Shown here: positions 7,421 through 15,093 of the stretch, piece by piece
Layout of the letters: every line of letters begins with the position of its first letter
Numbering within the stretch: the stretch's first letter is position 1
Source of the DNA: Bacteroidales bacterium
GTDB lineage: Bacteria; Bacteroidota; Bacteroidia; Bacteroidales; VadinHA17
NCBI GenBank assembly: GCA_003501665.1
Contig: DNOQ01000050.1
Coordinates: forward strand, 1-16,109
Reading direction: 5' to 3'
Length of the DNA: 16,109 nt
The notes under the pieces: generated by a model
The model's input: only the letters and a program-made list of their open reading frames with translations
What the model was told of the DNA's origin: nothing
Databases searched by the model: none
Position numbers and translations under genes: made by a program

Positions 7421-8557
7421 ATGTACCTTAAAAATCTGACCCTGACCAATTTCAAGAATTACGAACAGACTGAGCTTGAGTTTTCACCAAGAATAAATTG
7501 TTTTGTCGGGAACAATGGTGTCGGAAAAACAAATATCCTTGATGCAGTCCATTATCTTTCTCTTACAAAGAGTTTTTTCAATGTTATCGACAGTATAAGC
7601 ATACGGCACGTGGAGGATTACTTTATAATAAACGGGACATTTGTAAAGGAAGGTGAGGAAGATCAGATATACTGTGCATTTCAGAAGCAGAAACAGAAGG
7701 TTATGAAAAAGAATGGCAGGGAGTACCAGAGGCTTTCCTCTCATATTGGCAAATACCCTGTTGTTATGATATCACCTGCCGACAGCGCTCTGATCACTGA
7801 AGGCAGTGAGGAACGGCGCAGGTTCATGAATAAGATAATAAGCCAGTATGACAACGAATATCTTGATTCTGTTTTGAAATACAATAAGGCCCTTCAGCAG
7901 AGGAACAGGCTTCTCAGGGAATTCGGCGCCTCGGGGAAATATGATAATGATTCTCTCCTGATATGGGATTCACAGCTTGTAAAGTACGGGCTTTATATCC
8001 ACAGAGCGAGGGCGAATCTTGTGAATGAACTGATACCGGTCATTCAGGAGTATTATTCAATGATCTCATCAGAAAAGGAGAGTGTAAAATTATCATACAG
8101 GTCACATCTGTCGGATGGAGATTTTGCTGAAGCCCTCATTAATTCGGTGAGCAAAGATCGTTTCCTGGAGTACACGACTGTGGGTATTCACAAAGATGAC
8201 CTGATCCTGGAGATGGATGGATACACTGTAAAATCACTGGGATCTCAGGGACAGCAGAAATCATACCTTGTGGCGCTAAAACTGGCAAAATTTGAATACA
8301 TAAGACGTAAATCCGGTATTCCTCCCATACTTCTGCTGGATGATATATTTGATAAATTTGATGCCGAACGTGTTGAGCAGATCATAAAACTTGTCGGCAA
8401 CAGCAGGTTCGGACAAATATTCATAACCGATACACACAGGAGCAGACTTAATGAGATACTGGCATCCCACGATACTGATTACAAATTATTCATAATCAGC
8501 AACAACAATGTTGAGGAAATTATCCATAATGGTCTGAAGATCAATGAGAAGAAGTAA
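7421..8557 (+). CDS. recF: DNA replication and repair protein RecF
   Basis: RecF is an SMC-like ATPase that binds single/double-strand DNA junctions and, with RecO and RecR, loads RecA at gaps and stalled forks. The 378-residue length is normal. The Walker A motif is GNNGVGKT (30-37, with K36), the ABC-type signature is GSQGQQKS followed by the helix LVALKLAKF, Walker B is PILLLDDIFDKFD, and ITDTHRSRL supplies the switch histidine. The N-terminus MYLKNLTLTNFKNYEQTELEF matches the family start, which fixes ATG 7421. No Shine-Dalgarno is possible because the octamer repeat touches the ATG. The gene overlaps the following DUF721 gene by 14 bases. It is not near dnaA or dnaN, as is common in this phylum. 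Confidence 0.97.
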   Translation: MYLKNLTLTNFKNYEQTELEFSPRINCFVGNNGVGKTNILDAVHYLSLTKSFFNVIDSISIRHVEDYFIINGTFVKEGEEDQIYCAFQKQKQKVMKKNGREYQRLSSHIGKYPVVMISPADSALITEGSEERRRFMNKIISQYDNEYLDSVLKYNKALQQRNRLLREFGASGKYDNDSLLIWDSQLVKYGLYIHRARANLVNELIPVIQEYYSMISSEKESVKLSYRSHLSDGDFAEALINSVSKDRFLEYTTVGIHKDDLILEMDGYTVKSLGSQGQQKSYLVALKLAKFEYIRRKSGIPPILLLDDIFDKFDAERVEQIIKLVGNSRFGQIFITDTHRSRLNEILASHDTDYKLFIISNNNVEEIIHNGLKINEKK

Positions 8558-8834
8558 GACAATATCACTTGCCGAAGCTATTCAGGATTATCTCAGGGAA
8601 ATGAATCTTGAAAAGGGTCTGAATGAGACTGCACTGATCAGTTCGTGGGAAGAGATTGTGGGTAAGGCAATTGCATCAAGAACCTCAAGGATATACATAA
8701 AAGATCAGATACTTTATGTTCATCTGAAATCATCGGTTGTCAGGAATGAGCTTATGATGCTACGGCAGGCTTTGAAAGAAAAGCTGAATGCAAAGGCCGG
8801 CTCCGAAATCATTAAGGATATCGTTCTTCGATAA
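8544..8834 (+). CDS. DUF721 / DciA-like protein
   Basis: A 96-residue protein of the DUF721 family. Its C-terminal part has the typical pattern: W at 35 in ISSWEEIVGKAIASRT, then KDQILYVHLKSSVVRNELMMLRQALKEKLN, a KH-like fold that ends in IIKDIVLR. DciA proteins, which contain this domain, act with the replicative helicase DnaB in bacteria lacking DnaC or DnaI; whether this short form does so is inferred. Its ATG lies inside the end of recF (14-base overlap), so the two are translationally coupled. It ends 5 bases from the convergent neighbour. Confidence 0.85.
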   Translation: MRRSKTISLAEAIQDYLREMNLEKGLNETALISSWEEIVGKAIASRTSRIYIKDQILYVHLKSSVVRNELMMLRQALKEKLNAKAGSEIIKDIVLR

Positions 8835-8839
8835 TGTGA

Positions 8840-10588
8840 TCAAATGATTTCGTAATCATTACCGCGGATGCGGATATCTTTCCTGAAATTTTTATATGAT
8901 GTGAACCGGTAATCAGTACCGGCATGATTCAGAATAACCGTTTTATGGTCAATCGTTACAGACAATTCTGAATCAGGATTTTTCTGAATGATAAAATCAG
9001 CCAGCAGTAATGCCTTCTCAATACCGTCGCCACGGCTGAAATTCCAGACCTCATCGGGAAGCGCCAGTCTCTGGCCGTCATAAATTGATTCGTCAGACAA
9101 TTTATCAATGATTCCATAAACCTCACCTGTGCTCTTACCGTTCAGATCATCGAAGCAGACAGGATTACGTTCGATTGCGGCTTTTACAAAGGGAAGCCAG
9201 TCTGTCATGTCCATCTGCCTGTAAACATATAAAGTGAGAAGGGCCATTTCTGATTTGCAGGCCGATTTTTGAATTTTGGCGACTATTTTATCCCGGGTAT
9301 CATCAACAGATATTTCAGGTTTATTGGTTAAAATGTAATTTTTATCCTCTTCAGGTAAACTGGGAATAATCGAAATGAAAAGTGCAAGCTCCCTGAACAT
9401 TTCACTGATCATTTTACTGCTGACCCCTCCATTAAGATTTATGAACTGATCCTTAACCTCCTGAAGATTTTTTCCCTTATATATTTTTATTATCTCCTCA
9501 GCTTTGTTAAGCAGGATTTTACCCTGGAAAGGGCTAAGATAAAATTCGTCACCTTCAATCTCTTTTATCAGAAGATCCCTTGTATCTGCTGAAACACTGT
9601 ATTTGCTGGTGTGTTCGTATTCAAACATTTTTTCCAGGGTGATATAACGTTTGATCCCTGAACATTCACACTCAGCCTGGAAAAGGGATTTGTATTTTGA
9701 TTTAAAACGAAGAAAATTAATGAAAACAGGAACGGTAAGATTTGTTACCAGGAATTCCCTCAGCTTTTTTGAGAATATTTCATAAGATTTCCTGTCGATC
9801 GAGGCATCTTTATAGATAGTATGAATGTGGCCTGAAATATGACTTACAATTGTTACCTTTTCGTTCTCCATGGCTCTTCTTGCTTTTTCAGAAAGAGAAG
9901 TACCGTTGAACCACATGTTTTTTGTAACAATCCTTCGGTTATTGGTTATAAGTCCTTCTTTTTCAAGGATAAAATTCTGGGAATGAAGAGGTGTTGCTAT
10001 AAGGAATATTTTCTCCAGCGGGATTCCTGCTATAATAAACATTGCCGCAGCATAAAGCGCAGATAATGAGACACATTCCCCTGCTCCGGTAGAAAAATTC
10101 TCTTTGTATCTGAAAGCATTCATTGCATCGATGGTCTCAGTTTTCCAGTAGGGTATCACATCAGAATTGAATTTATCAAGACCGAAATGCTTTCTGATAT
10201 CAATGTCGAAATAATATTTATCACCTTCATACCCGAAAAGTGCATTAGACTGCTTCAGCAGTTCCATATCGAAAAAATCACTGAATCTTTCAATCTCCCG
10301 GCTTTTGGTTGTCAGCCCCCAGGTGGCAAGATCGAGATTGAAAACATAATTATGAATTATGTACTGTTTTATCCTGTTGACTTTAAAATTGAAGCTCTTC
10401 TTTTCTATATCCCTGAACCACGGGTCATTTCTCCATTCCCAGATTATGGGCGACATAATATTTGCAAGGATCAGAGGATAAAAAAGTTCAGGAAAGATAA
10501 AAATCTCCATATCGGAGAGTGTATAAGCTGATGAATATTTTTCAAGGGTTTTTCTGTCAGACAGGTCAACAACCCGGATAGTGTTCAT
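8840..10588 (-). CDS. Uncharacterised protein with transglutaminase-like core
   Basis: A 582-residue, probably cytosolic protein without signal peptide or clear membrane segment. Residues about 165-230 read like a transglutaminase/cysteine-protease fold: GAGECVSLSALYAAAMFIIAGIP with C172 at the start of a helix, then a strand and LHSQNFIL with H202, then NMWFNG around 224-229, where an Asp or Asn third residue would fall. The N-terminus contains a Trp-rich stretch (IIWEWRNDPWFRD, 48-60). The C-terminal 300 residues are mostly helical and show no motif I know. ATG 10588 was chosen since the open frame extends to 10690 only by overlapping the end of ndk by about 80 bases; from 10588 it lies 22 bases after ndk and may share its transcript. 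The catalytic assignment is inferred from motif spacing. Confidence 0.7.
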   Translation of the reverse strand: MNTIRVVDLSDRKTLEKYSSAYTLSDMEIFIFPELFYPLILANIMSPIIWEWRNDPWFRDIEKKSFNFKVNRIKQYIIHNYVFNLDLATWGLTTKSREIERFSDFFDMELLKQSNALFGYEGDKYYFDIDIRKHFGLDKFNSDVIPYWKTETIDAMNAFRYKENFSTGAGECVSLSALYAAAMFIIAGIPLEKIFLIATPLHSQNFILEKEGLITNNRRIVTKNMWFNGTSLSEKARRAMENEKVTIVSHISGHIHTIYKDASIDRKSYEIFSKKLREFLVTNLTVPVFINFLRFKSKYKSLFQAECECSGIKRYITLEKMFEYEHTSKYSVSADTRDLLIKEIEGDEFYLSPFQGKILLNKAEEIIKIYKGKNLQEVKDQFINLNGGVSSKMISEMFRELALFISIIPSLPEEDKNYILTNKPEISVDDTRDKIVAKIQKSACKSEMALLTLYVYRQMDMTDWLPFVKAAIERNPVCFDDLNGKSTGEVYGIIDKLSDESIYDGQRLALPDEVWNFSRGDGIEKALLLADFIIQKNPDSELSVTIDHKTVILNHAGTDYRFTSYKNFRKDIRIRGNDYEII

Positions 10589-10610
10589 AATTAAGAAAAG
10601 GTGTTTTAAA

Positions 10611-11030
10611 TCAGAATCTTTCGATGGCTGAAAAAAAGAAATCTGCCTCCCTGCAGGCATTTTCATCACTGTCAGACCCGTGTACGGCATTCATCCTTAC
10701 TGATACAGAGTATAATTTCCTTATTGTTCCTGGTTCAGCCTGTCCGGGATCAGTATTTCCGATCAGTTTTTTGAATGCTTCAACTGCATCTTCGCGCCTG
10801 AGGATCATTACTACCACAGGTCCCGAAGTCATGAATTCCACAAGACCCTCAAAAAATGGCTTTCCTTTGTGGATTTCGTAAAAAGTTTCCGCCTGAGGAA
10901 CTGTCATCATGATCATTTTCATTGCTGAAATCTCAAATCCGGCTTCATTTATCATCGCCAGTATGGGACCGGTTTTGCCTGTTCTCACAGCATTGGGTTT
11001 TATGATCGCAAAAGTGAAATCACCACTCAT
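10611..11030 (-). CDS. ndk: Nucleoside diphosphate kinase
   Basis: This enzyme transfers the gamma phosphate of ATP to nucleoside diphosphates through a phosphohistidine, balancing NTP and dNTP pools. From ATG 11030 the protein has 139 residues, the usual size. It has FAIIKPNAV (K11), EFMTSGPVV (65-73), GTIRKLY (R104) and the active-site NAVHGSDS with H117. The family usually has KPDAV; here it is KPNAV. Longer starts exist (ATG 11054, and a frame reaching 11138), but they add residues absent from the family and the longest overlaps nrnA. The gene is divergent from nrnA and upstream of the transglutaminase-like gene. Confidence 0.96.
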   Translation of the reverse strand: MSGDFTFAIIKPNAVRTGKTGPILAMINEAGFEISAMKMIMMTVPQAETFYEIHKGKPFFEGLVEFMTSGPVVVMILRREDAVEAFKKLIGNTDPGQAEPGTIRKLYSVSVRMNAVHGSDSDENACREADFFFSAIERF

Positions 11031-11113
11031 TTTTACATTCTTTGTATTACACATGCGGCGCTTCGCTTCAGTAATTATGCTTATCTTTACGCCCTTAAAT
11101 ATGAGCAGCAAAT

Positions 11114-12139
11114 ATGCCGGATTTATCCAAATATTCAAAAATATTGTCTGAATATTTTATTAACTCCCGTAATATACTGCTGATCAGTCATATAAATCCT
11201 GATGGCGATGCTATCGGTTCACAACTTGCACTCCATCACTATCTTAAAAGCAGAAATATAAAGGCAGATATGATAACTCCGAACAATCTCCAGGAGTTTC
11301 TCAAATGGATGGAAGGTTCGGAACTGATCAATATTTTTATCAGGCAGAGGGATAAATGTAAGCGGCTTATTGAGAGAGCTGATCTTATCGTAATGGTTGA
11401 CTTTAATCAGCCCGACAGACTGGGAGATATGGAAACACTTGTTGCCGGTTCTACTGCTTTTAAGGTCATTATCGATCATCATCTTAATCCGCGGGGATTT
11501 GCAGATATTGAGCTTTCAGATCCGACATTTTCCTCAACATCCGAACTGGTGCATGAATTTGTTACCCTGATGAACGGCAGCCCGTTTTACAGTAAACCGT
11601 ACTCTGAGGCGTTGTATGTCGGAATAGTTACCGATACCGGAAATTTTGAACACGGAACTTATACAAGCAGGACCTTCAAAATTGTTGCAGATTTTTTAGA
11701 GAAAGGTATTGAAAAAGAAAGGATACTGGATCTTCTTTTCAGCAATTTCTCGGAGAACAGGTTAAGGCTTCAGGGATTTGCACTGAATGAAAGAATGGTA
11801 GTACTTAATGAATATCAGACGGCATATATCTGGCTTACAAAGGCTGATCTTGCTGCCCATAAATATGTCAAAGGTGATACAGAAGGCTTTGTTAATCTTC
11901 CGTTATCTATAAAGGGAATAATTTTTTCAGCCTTTTTCGTGGAGAAGAACGGATTTGTCAAACTCTCTTTCCGCTCCAAAGGAAATTTCCCTTCAAATGA
12001 ATTTGCATCGGAATTCTTTTCAGGCGGGGGACACATGAATGCTTCAGGAGGCGAATACAGTGATACACTTGAAAATTCAATTGAGTATTTTCTGAAAGTA
12101 CTAAAAGAGAATTTCAGCAGACTGAACGGTGAAAAATAA
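11114..12139 (+). CDS. DHH/DHHA1 phosphoesterase, NrnA-like (nano-RNase / pAp phosphatase)
   Basis: A 341-residue cytosolic Mn-dependent phosphoesterase. The DHH domain shows SHINPDGDAIGS (H26, D30, D32), VMVDFNQ (D96), IIDHHL (D121-H122-H123) and VTDTGNF (D174). The DHHA1 domain ends with GGGHMNASGG (304-313), the substrate-gripping motif. NrnA enzymes degrade 2-5 base oligoribonucleotides and dephosphorylate 3'-phosphoadenosine 5'-phosphate; Bacteroidota lack Orn, so this is a likely route for nano-RNA turnover (inferred). ATG 11114 lies 83 bases from the divergent ndk start. The stop is 3 bases before the FKBP lipoprotein gene, which indicates cotranscription. Confidence 0.92.
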   Translation: MPDLSKYSKILSEYFINSRNILLISHINPDGDAIGSQLALHHYLKSRNIKADMITPNNLQEFLKWMEGSELINIFIRQRDKCKRLIERADLIVMVDFNQPDRLGDMETLVAGSTAFKVIIDHHLNPRGFADIELSDPTFSSTSELVHEFVTLMNGSPFYSKPYSEALYVGIVTDTGNFEHGTYTSRTFKIVADFLEKGIEKERILDLLFSNFSENRLRLQGFALNERMVVLNEYQTAYIWLTKADLAAHKYVKGDTEGFVNLPLSIKGIIFSAFFVEKNGFVKLSFRSKGNFPSNEFASEFFSGGGHMNASGGEYSDTLENSIEYFLKVLKENFSRLNGEK

Positions 12140-12142
12140 CAG

Positions 12143-12664
12143 ATGATAATAAGAGTTTCAATAATTGCGTTATTACTGATAATACTTAACTCGTGCAGGT
12201 CGGCCCCAGAGCAGAAAAATGATAAATCTGTTCCGGGGAAAAAAGAGATGGCAGAACTGAACAGATACCTTATTCAGAAAGACAGGGAGAGAATTGAAAA
12301 CTATATTGAAAGGAGAGACCTCAGAATGACAGAATCGCCATCCGGTTTATGGTATCAGATAATAAAAGAGGGGAATGGGAAGCTTTTAACTGATAATGAC
12401 AAAATTATTATGGAATACAATTGTTCGCTGCTTGATGGAACAATTTGCTATTCATCGGATGAAAGCGGACCGGAAGAACTTATAGTCGGAAGAAGCGAGA
12501 TGCCCGCGGGATTGAACCAGGGATTCAGATTACTTAAACAGGGAGGTGAGGCTGTTTTTGTGATACCTCCTTATCTTGCTTACGGTCTGAAAGGCGACGG
12601 AAATAGAATACCGGCCAGATCTGTAATCGTATATGAGATCCGGTTGCTGAACGGAAATGACTGA
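12143..12664 (+). CDS. FKBP-type peptidyl-prolyl isomerase lipoprotein, GldI-like
   Basis: A 173-residue lipoprotein. The signal peptide MIIRVSIIALLLIILNSC ends in a lipobox with C18, so the mature protein is lipid-anchored facing the periplasm. A charged linker with coiled-coil character (about 30-60) leads to an FKBP domain (about 80-170): DKIIMEYNCSLLDGTICYSS, GLNQGFRLLKQGGEAVFVIPPYLAYGL and RSVIVYEIRLL. The pocket Trp of classical FKBPs is Leu here (AGLNQG), so isomerase activity may be altered. GldI of gliding flavobacteria is such an FKBP lipoprotein, and in those bacteria, as I recall, it is also found near a DHH phosphoesterase and ndk. Gliding itself cannot be inferred from this window. 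Confidence 0.88.
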   Translation: MIIRVSIIALLLIILNSCRSAPEQKNDKSVPGKKEMAELNRYLIQKDRERIENYIERRDLRMTESPSGLWYQIIKEGNGKLLTDNDKIIMEYNCSLLDGTICYSSDESGPEELIVGRSEMPAGLNQGFRLLKQGGEAVFVIPPYLAYGLKGDGNRIPARSVIVYEIRLLNGND

Positions 12665-12709
12665 AACCAAGATGTTATAGTATAATTTTAATAAAGAGAG
12701 ATGGTAAAA

Positions 12710-13195
12710 ATGAAAAATAAAATTGGAGCTATCGTGATGACGGGTTTTATTGTGATGTTAATTTCTTCCTGTGATCTGACAAAGAAGTATGAAAACAGGG
12801 AAAAGGAAGAGATCATGAATTACCTTAGCCAGCATCCTGAACTTACTTTTGAATTGAAGCCGAGCGGATTATATTATCTGGATGTAACAGTGGGAACAGG
12901 CCCAAAACCTATTATAAGCGACACCGTATTTGTCTTCTTTTCCGGTTATTATCTGGATGGCAGCAAATTTACCTCAAATGTCGGTGAAGATGCTTATGCT
13001 TTTCCTGCCGGAGAAGGCTATGTTATCCCCGGATTTGATGAAGGTGTTATGTTTATGAGAGAAGGAGGTACTGCAAAAATACTTATACCATCATATCTGG
13101 GTTACGGTAATTCAGGGTATTATATGCCGGCATATACACCACTGTTATTTGAGGTGGAACTGGATAGTATCGTGGCCGGACCAGGTAAAAAGTAA
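12710..13195 (+). CDS. Second FKBP-type peptidyl-prolyl isomerase lipoprotein
   Basis: A 161-residue paralogue-like neighbour of the preceding gene. The signal peptide MKNKIGAIVMTGFIVMLISSC has a lipobox ending at C21. The FKBP domain (about 60-155) includes VFVFFSGYYLDGSKFTSN, GEGYVIPGFDEGVMFMREGGTAKILIPSYLGYG and LLFEVELDSI. Phe replaces the classical active-site Trp (IPGFDEG). Two in-frame ATGs exist, at 12701 and 12710; I prefer 12710 because a GAGAG (12696-12700) lies 9 bases before it but directly touches 12701, and because MKNK is a normal signal-peptide start. It follows the first FKBP gene on the same strand with a 36-45 base gap and ends 2 bases from the convergent methyltransferase gene. 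Confidence 0.87.
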   Translation: MKNKIGAIVMTGFIVMLISSCDLTKKYENREKEEIMNYLSQHPELTFELKPSGLYYLDVTVGTGPKPIISDTVFVFFSGYYLDGSKFTSNVGEDAYAFPAGEGYVIPGFDEGVMFMREGGTAKILIPSYLGYGNSGYYMPAYTPLLFEVELDSIVAGPGKK

Positions 13196-13197
13196 GA

Positions 13198-13896
13198 TTA
13201 TTGCAATACATATATGACCAGCCGGTTGTTCAGGCCGGGTTTATCGGTTTTCCACTCTGATATCTTCATTGTCCTGACACATTCGGAAGGAAGAGTTATG
13301 TCAGCAGCAATACATAAAAGTGTTTCATTTTTACAGACATTGAGTATTGTTTCCAGCATCTTCTGATTCCTGTATGGTGTTTCCATAAAGATCTGGGCAT
13401 ACCCTCCCTGTGCCTTCTTCTCCATCTCTTTAAGCTTTGCAGCTCTCTCATCCGTTTTAACAGGAAGATATCCGTGGAACACAAAATTTTGCCCGTTAAG
13501 TCCGGATGAAATCAATGCCATAATTATTGATGATGGCCCGGTAAGCGGTGTGACAGTTATTTTTTTTCTGTGTGCGATTGCAATAAGTCTTGCTCCGGGA
13601 TCAGCAATACCAGGCAGTCCTGCCTCGCTCATTAACCCGATATCTGCTCCGTTAATTGCAGGCTCAAGATACCGGCCAGCTCCTGCTTCAGGGGTATGTT
13701 CATTAAGCTCGAAAAACTGTGACTCATCAATCGGAAATTCTTTATCAAGCAATCTCAGATATCTTCTGGCACTTCGTATATCCTCAACAATAAAAAACCT
13801 TAATTTCCTGGTAATTTCAATCACCTTCTCAGGTATTACACTACGGAAATCTGTTCCTCCGATTGTAACGGGAATTAGATATAAACGTCCTTTCAT
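13198..13896 (-). CDS. Tetrapyrrole-methylase-family SAM methyltransferase, RsmI-like
   Basis: A 232-residue SAM-dependent methyltransferase of the tetrapyrrole methylase superfamily, closest to RsmI, which 2'-O-methylates C1402 of 16S rRNA. Motifs: LYLIPVTIGG at the N-terminus, IGLMSEAGLPGIADPGARL (87-105), TPLTGPSSIIMALISSGL (117-134), FHGYLPVK and QIFMETPYRN. E. coli RsmI has about 286 residues with a C-terminal extension; that part is missing here, as in the short Bacteroidota form I recall. Substrate specificity is therefore less sure than family. ATG 13896 is used, and an exact -7 element lies 17 bases upstream. Confidence 0.88.
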   Translation of the reverse strand: MKGRLYLIPVTIGGTDFRSVIPEKVIEITRKLRFFIVEDIRSARRYLRLLDKEFPIDESQFFELNEHTPEAGAGRYLEPAINGADIGLMSEAGLPGIADPGARLIAIAHRKKITVTPLTGPSSIIMALISSGLNGQNFVFHGYLPVKTDERAAKLKEMEKKAQGGYAQIFMETPYRNQKMLETILNVCKNETLLCIAADITLPSECVRTMKISEWKTDKPGLNNRLVIYVLQ

Positions 13897-13912
13897 TCTT
13901 AATGATGTTTAT

Positions 13913-13920
13913 CAAATATA
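13913..13920 (-). promoter_or_regulatory. Candidate -7 promoter element for the RsmI-like gene
   Basis: On the minus strand TATATTTG matches TAnnTTTG exactly and lies 17 bases before the ATG at 13896, giving a very short leader. The nearest TTTG that could act as -33 is at 13946-13949, spacing 25, which is long, so only the -7 part is supported. Confidence 0.35.
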
Positions 13921-14012
13921 AAAATTTCCGGTATAATTGTGGACTCAAAAATCAGTTTTAATGTTTGCCCTTATTGAATTTTAATATAGGTTTGCTGGCA
14001 AATAAATCAATT

Positions 14013-14780
14013 GTGAAAATCACTTTTCTGGGAACGGGAACGTCACAGGGAGTTCCGGTTATAGCATGTGACTGTAGAACCTGTCTTTCTGATGACCCTC
14101 ATGATAAGAGGCTCCGGACATCTTTATTGCTTGAAAAGGATGATATAACGCTGTTGTTTGATGCCGGGCCTGACTTTCGCCAGCAGATGCTCAGGGCTAA
14201 TGTGAAAAAACTTGATGCAATTTTACTGACTCACGAACATAAAGACCATATTGCAGGTATGGATGATGTGAGAGCATTTAACTATAAGAGCAGTGATGCC
14301 ATTGATATATATGCCGAGGAAAGGGTACAGAAAGCTGTAAGAAGCGAGTTTTCATATGTTTTCGCTGAATATCAGTATCCCGGTATACCTAAAATGAGAT
14401 TAAATCTGATACCGGATTATGGATTTAAAATTAAAGGGATCGATATTTTACCGGTAAGGGTACGGCATCTTCATCTGGAGATCTACGGATTCAGGATCGG
14501 TGATTTCGCATATATAACTGATGCAAACTATATACCCCAGGAAAGCAAAGAGAGATTAATCGGCATTAAATTTCTGGTTGTCAATGCTCTAAGAAAGGAA
14601 AAGCATATTTCCCATTTTAGCCTCAGGGAAGCACTCGATTTTATAAGAGAAGTGTCACCGCGAAAAGCATTTATTACACATATAAGTCACCAGATGGGAC
14701 TTCATGATGATGTTAACAGAGAACTACCACCCGGTATCTCGCTGGCGCACGATGGCCTCAGCTTCGTATGCGATGAATGA
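14013..14780 (+). CDS. Metallo-beta-lactamase-fold hydrolase, PhnP-like
   Basis: A 255-residue metal-dependent hydrolase of the PhnP/RNase Z-like branch. The metal site is LTHEHKDHIAGMDD (H74, H76, D78, H79), with further ligands likely at D50 and in YITDAN, and FITHISHQMG near the C-terminus. C19, C21 and C24 (CDCRTC) match the structural zinc cysteines of E. coli PhnP, a cyclic phosphodiesterase of phosphonate use; no phosphonate genes are near, so the substrate is probably another cyclic phosphate ester or nucleotide (inferred). The start is GTG 14013, giving MKITFLGTGTSQGVP, the standard family beginning; upstream in-frame TTG codons (14001-region and 13965) add non-conserved residues, and ATG 13961 is out of frame. 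The stop is 2 bases from the convergent lipoprotein gene. Confidence 0.88.
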   Translation: MKITFLGTGTSQGVPVIACDCRTCLSDDPHDKRLRTSLLLEKDDITLLFDAGPDFRQQMLRANVKKLDAILLTHEHKDHIAGMDDVRAFNYKSSDAIDIYAEERVQKAVRSEFSYVFAEYQYPGIPKMRLNLIPDYGFKIKGIDILPVRVRHLHLEIYGFRIGDFAYITDANYIPQESKERLIGIKFLVVNALRKEKHISHFSLREALDFIREVSPRKAFITHISHQMGLHDDVNRELPPGISLAHDGLSFVCDE

Positions 14781-14782
14781 CT

Positions 14783-14995
14783 CTAAAAGCTTCTCTTCTT
14801 ATAGCTCTTCAGAAGCTTTTTCTGGTAACCCGATGAGAAATAATATCTGTTTCTGCCCAGCTGTGAGGTGTTTACCTTAGAGGCTTCAGCTCTCTTCTTA
14901 TAATACGGATTCTGCCTCGAGGGAGCACAGCTTGCCATTATCGCAACAGAAGTAAATAATACAAAATACTTTAATATTAAGACTATTCCGCGCAT
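14783..14995 (-). CDS. Small lipoprotein of unknown function
   Basis: A 70-residue protein with a lipoprotein signal peptide (about 1-22) and lipobox IMASC with C23. The mature part is only 48 residues, strongly basic and rich in Tyr, Lys, Arg and Ser (SRQNPYYKKRAEASK, RNRYYFSSGYQKKLLKSYKKR). I do not recognise a family. A basic, Tyr-rich tail on a lipid anchor would suit binding to peptidoglycan, lipopolysaccharide or nucleic acid, but this is a guess. The codons for its last residues also form one arm of a terminator-like hairpin. It is convergent with the PhnP-like gene. Confidence 0.65.
   Translation of the reverse strand: MRGIVLILKYFVLFTSVAIMASCAPSRQNPYYKKRAEASKVNTSQLGRNRYYFSSGYQKKLLKSYKKRSF
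14785..14821. terminator. Bidirectional terminator-like hairpin inside the lipoprotein gene end
   Basis: AAAAGCTTCT (14785-14794) and AGAAGCTTTT (14811-14820) are a perfect 10-base inverted repeat around a 16-base loop. Read on plus, it begins 4 bases after the PhnP-like stop and ends in a T run (14817-14821). Read on minus, it ends in TTTT and overlaps the last codons and stop of the small lipoprotein. The A/T flanks make a symmetrical, bidirectional intrinsic terminator plausible. Confidence 0.6.
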
Positions 14996-15081
14996 CCTTT
15001 TATCTGAATCAGAAAAGATTTCTAAAATTACAATTATTTAATCAACAAAGCAAACTAAATCCTCATTATGAAGGTTTTTTA

Positions 15082-15093
15082 CTACCCGTAGGG
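15082..15093. promoter_or_regulatory. Short dyad, possible operator
   Basis: CTACCCGTAG (15082-15091) is a palindrome with a 2-base centre and overlaps CCCGTAGGG (15085-15093). It is a GC-rich island in very AT-rich intergenic DNA, about 64 bases upstream of the -7 element of the following gene. Binding by an activator or repressor is only inferred; it could also be a weak 3-base hairpin. Confidence 0.3.

Noticed and set aside
7201..7455. 84-residue minus-strand frame with GFQGFRVS peptide repeats
   Set aside because: It exists only because the octamer array is open on that strand, it starts inside recF in antisense, and its ends are unlike coding sequence.
8843..8860. Inverted repeat AATGATT / AATCATT at the dciA-like/transglutaminase-like junction
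   Set aside because: The 7-base stem is AT-only apart from one pair, and no T run follows on either strand, so I do not call it a terminator.
10589..10690. N-terminal extension of the transglutaminase-like protein
   Set aside because: It would overlap the conserved end of ndk by about 80 bases; ATG 10588 gives a normal junction.
13961..13984. ATG upstream of the PhnP-like gene
   Set aside because: It is in another frame and meets a stop after seven codons; the family N-terminus points to GTG 14013.
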